A stretch of DNA of 6,488 nucleotides from Candidatus Mesolinea sp. UBA5823 (lineage in GTDB: Bacteria > Chloroflexota > Anaerolineae > Anaerolineales > Anaerolineaceae). The DNA lies in NCBI GenBank assembly GCA_002417685.1, contig DICP01000071.1, positions 1,397 through 7,884 on the forward strand, read 5' to 3'. The translations under genes and the position numbers were made by a program. Shown in pieces: positions 5,784-6,488 of the stretch. The stretch's first letter is position 1. Each line of letters starts with the position of its first letter. The notes under the pieces are model-generated. The model worked only from the letters and a program-made list of their open reading frames with translations. It ran no database searches and was not told the DNA's origin.

Positions 5784-6488
5784 CTAATCTGCTGCTATCA
5801 ATTTAACAATGTTGCCATCACTGGCTGCTGATTGGAAAAGTGCATCCATGACCACCAGATTATTGACTGCATCCGATAGCGGGAAACGTGGCGCTTCTTT
5901 GCTGGCGACCACATTGTAAAAGTGCTCGACCATCTTTTGGTAAGCATCTTCGCGTTTGAACTTAAATCGCTTGGTTTCACTGCCCTTAAGCAGGTAGGCT
6001 TCCGAAGCCTCTTTACCAGGGTTGAATGATTTTTCGAAGCTCAAAACGCCTTCCGTACCGATAATGCGCGTGTATTGCTGGGGGGCAGCGTTAAAGGCGA
6101 CATCAAAGTGGGTGAAAAGTTGCTCGCCAAAATCGAGTGTGCCAGACATCTGCAAGTCCACGTTGGTGCTGCCCATGTAGCTCAACGCCTGCACCTGACG
6201 GGGTTCGTGCCCAACCAGCAGCCGCTGGAAGTTAACACAGTAGCAGCCCAGGTCGTAGAGCGCACCGCCACCCAGATCCGCAGAAAGGCGGTAATCGTTG
6301 GGGTTGGTAAGTTGGAAGCTAAACGTGGATTGAATAAAGCGCAACTGGCCTAACCTGCCACCCTGGACGATTTCCATAATTTCTTCGAAGCGGGAATGAT
6401 AGCGGTACATGAAAGCTTCCATCAGCAGAACGGAGTGCTCGAGTGAAGTCGCCACCATCAGCTGTGCTTCGTCAGCATTGACCGCGAA
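5784..6488 (-). CDS. Gfo/Idh/MocA family NAD(P)-dependent oxidoreductase (5' part outside window)
   Basis: These 234 visible residues are the C-terminal part of a Gfo/Idh/MocA dehydrogenase, a family that mostly oxidises or reduces sugars, cyclitols and their derivatives in the cytoplasm. The frame is open to the right edge (FAVNADEAQLM...), so the internal ATG at 6458 is not the start. The missing portion, roughly 100 residues, is the Rossmann fold with the nucleotide-binding glycines and the E-K-P catalytic lysine motif, which should lie just before FAVNADEA. Visible family marks are LLMEAFMYRYH (21-31), the active-site helix GGGALYDLGCYCVN (73-86), and IIGTEGVLSFE (142-152) in the beta-sheet domain. 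The MEAFMYRYHP-like and GGGALxDxGCYxVN wording resembles the branch containing glucose-fructose oxidoreductase-like, D-xylose and dihydrodiol dehydrogenases, but the substrate cannot be assigned. It is followed after 16 bases by the DUF1622 gene in a probable operon; its promoter lies outside the window. Confidence 0.9.
   Translation of the reverse strand, partial: FAVNADEAQLMVATSLEHSVLLMEAFMYRYHSRFEEIMEIVQGGRLGQLRFIQSTFSFQLTNPNDYRLSADLGGGALYDLGCYCVNFQRLLVGHEPRQVQALSYMGSTNVDLQMSGTLDFGEQLFTHFDVAFNAAPQQYTRIIGTEGVLSFEKSFNPGKEASEAYLLKGSETKRFKFKREDAYQKMVEHFYNVVASKEAPRFPLSDAVNNLVVMDALFQSAASDGNIVKLIAAD

Noticed and set aside
6075..6353. 92-residue plus-strand frame opposite the oxidoreductase
   Set aside because: It lies opposite well-conserved Gfo/Idh/MocA motifs in the minus frame and is a shadow.

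Overview
The window most likely comes from a member of the Chloroflexota, probably Anaerolineae-like. This is inferred from style, not from a marker gene. The main clue is a membrane-anchored LysM protein with long Thr/Pro-rich linkers, a protein style common in that phylum. Start codons sit behind Shine-Dalgarno sequences, and most of the DNA is about 53-60% GC by hand count of sample lines.

Region 1 (2-4308, plus strand) holds the end of a DNA methyltransferase gene, followed 17 bases later by a full-length 1136-residue helicase-nuclease of the type III restriction (Res-like) class. The close spacing and family pairing indicate a two-gene restriction-modification operon: the first enzyme marks host DNA and the second translocates on and cuts unmarked DNA. 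The nuclease protein has all the expected helicase motifs, a PD-(D/E)XK site, and then a roughly 215-residue C-terminal extension. That extension carries an R-N-x4-H motif like that of HEPN ribonucleases and lies in markedly more AT-rich DNA. This is the most interesting point in the window.

Region 2 (4309-5230) holds a 122-base gap with a plausible promoter, a 242-residue LysM protein (one membrane anchor, two LysM domains, Thr/Pro-rich linkers), and a strong hairpin terminator that probably serves genes converging from both sides.

Region 3 (5231-6488, minus strand) is a two-gene unit read right to left. It contains the C-terminal three-quarters or so of a Gfo/Idh/MocA-family NAD(P)-dependent oxidoreductase, then 16 bases later a small DUF1622 membrane protein with a GTG start. 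These have no evident link to the restriction system.

No tRNA, rRNA, CRISPR array, insertion sequence or attachment site was seen. No gene-free stretch exceeds 300 bases. I see a mostly ordinary restriction-modification locus, not a clearly new system; the possible novelty is the HEPN-like tail of the nuclease.
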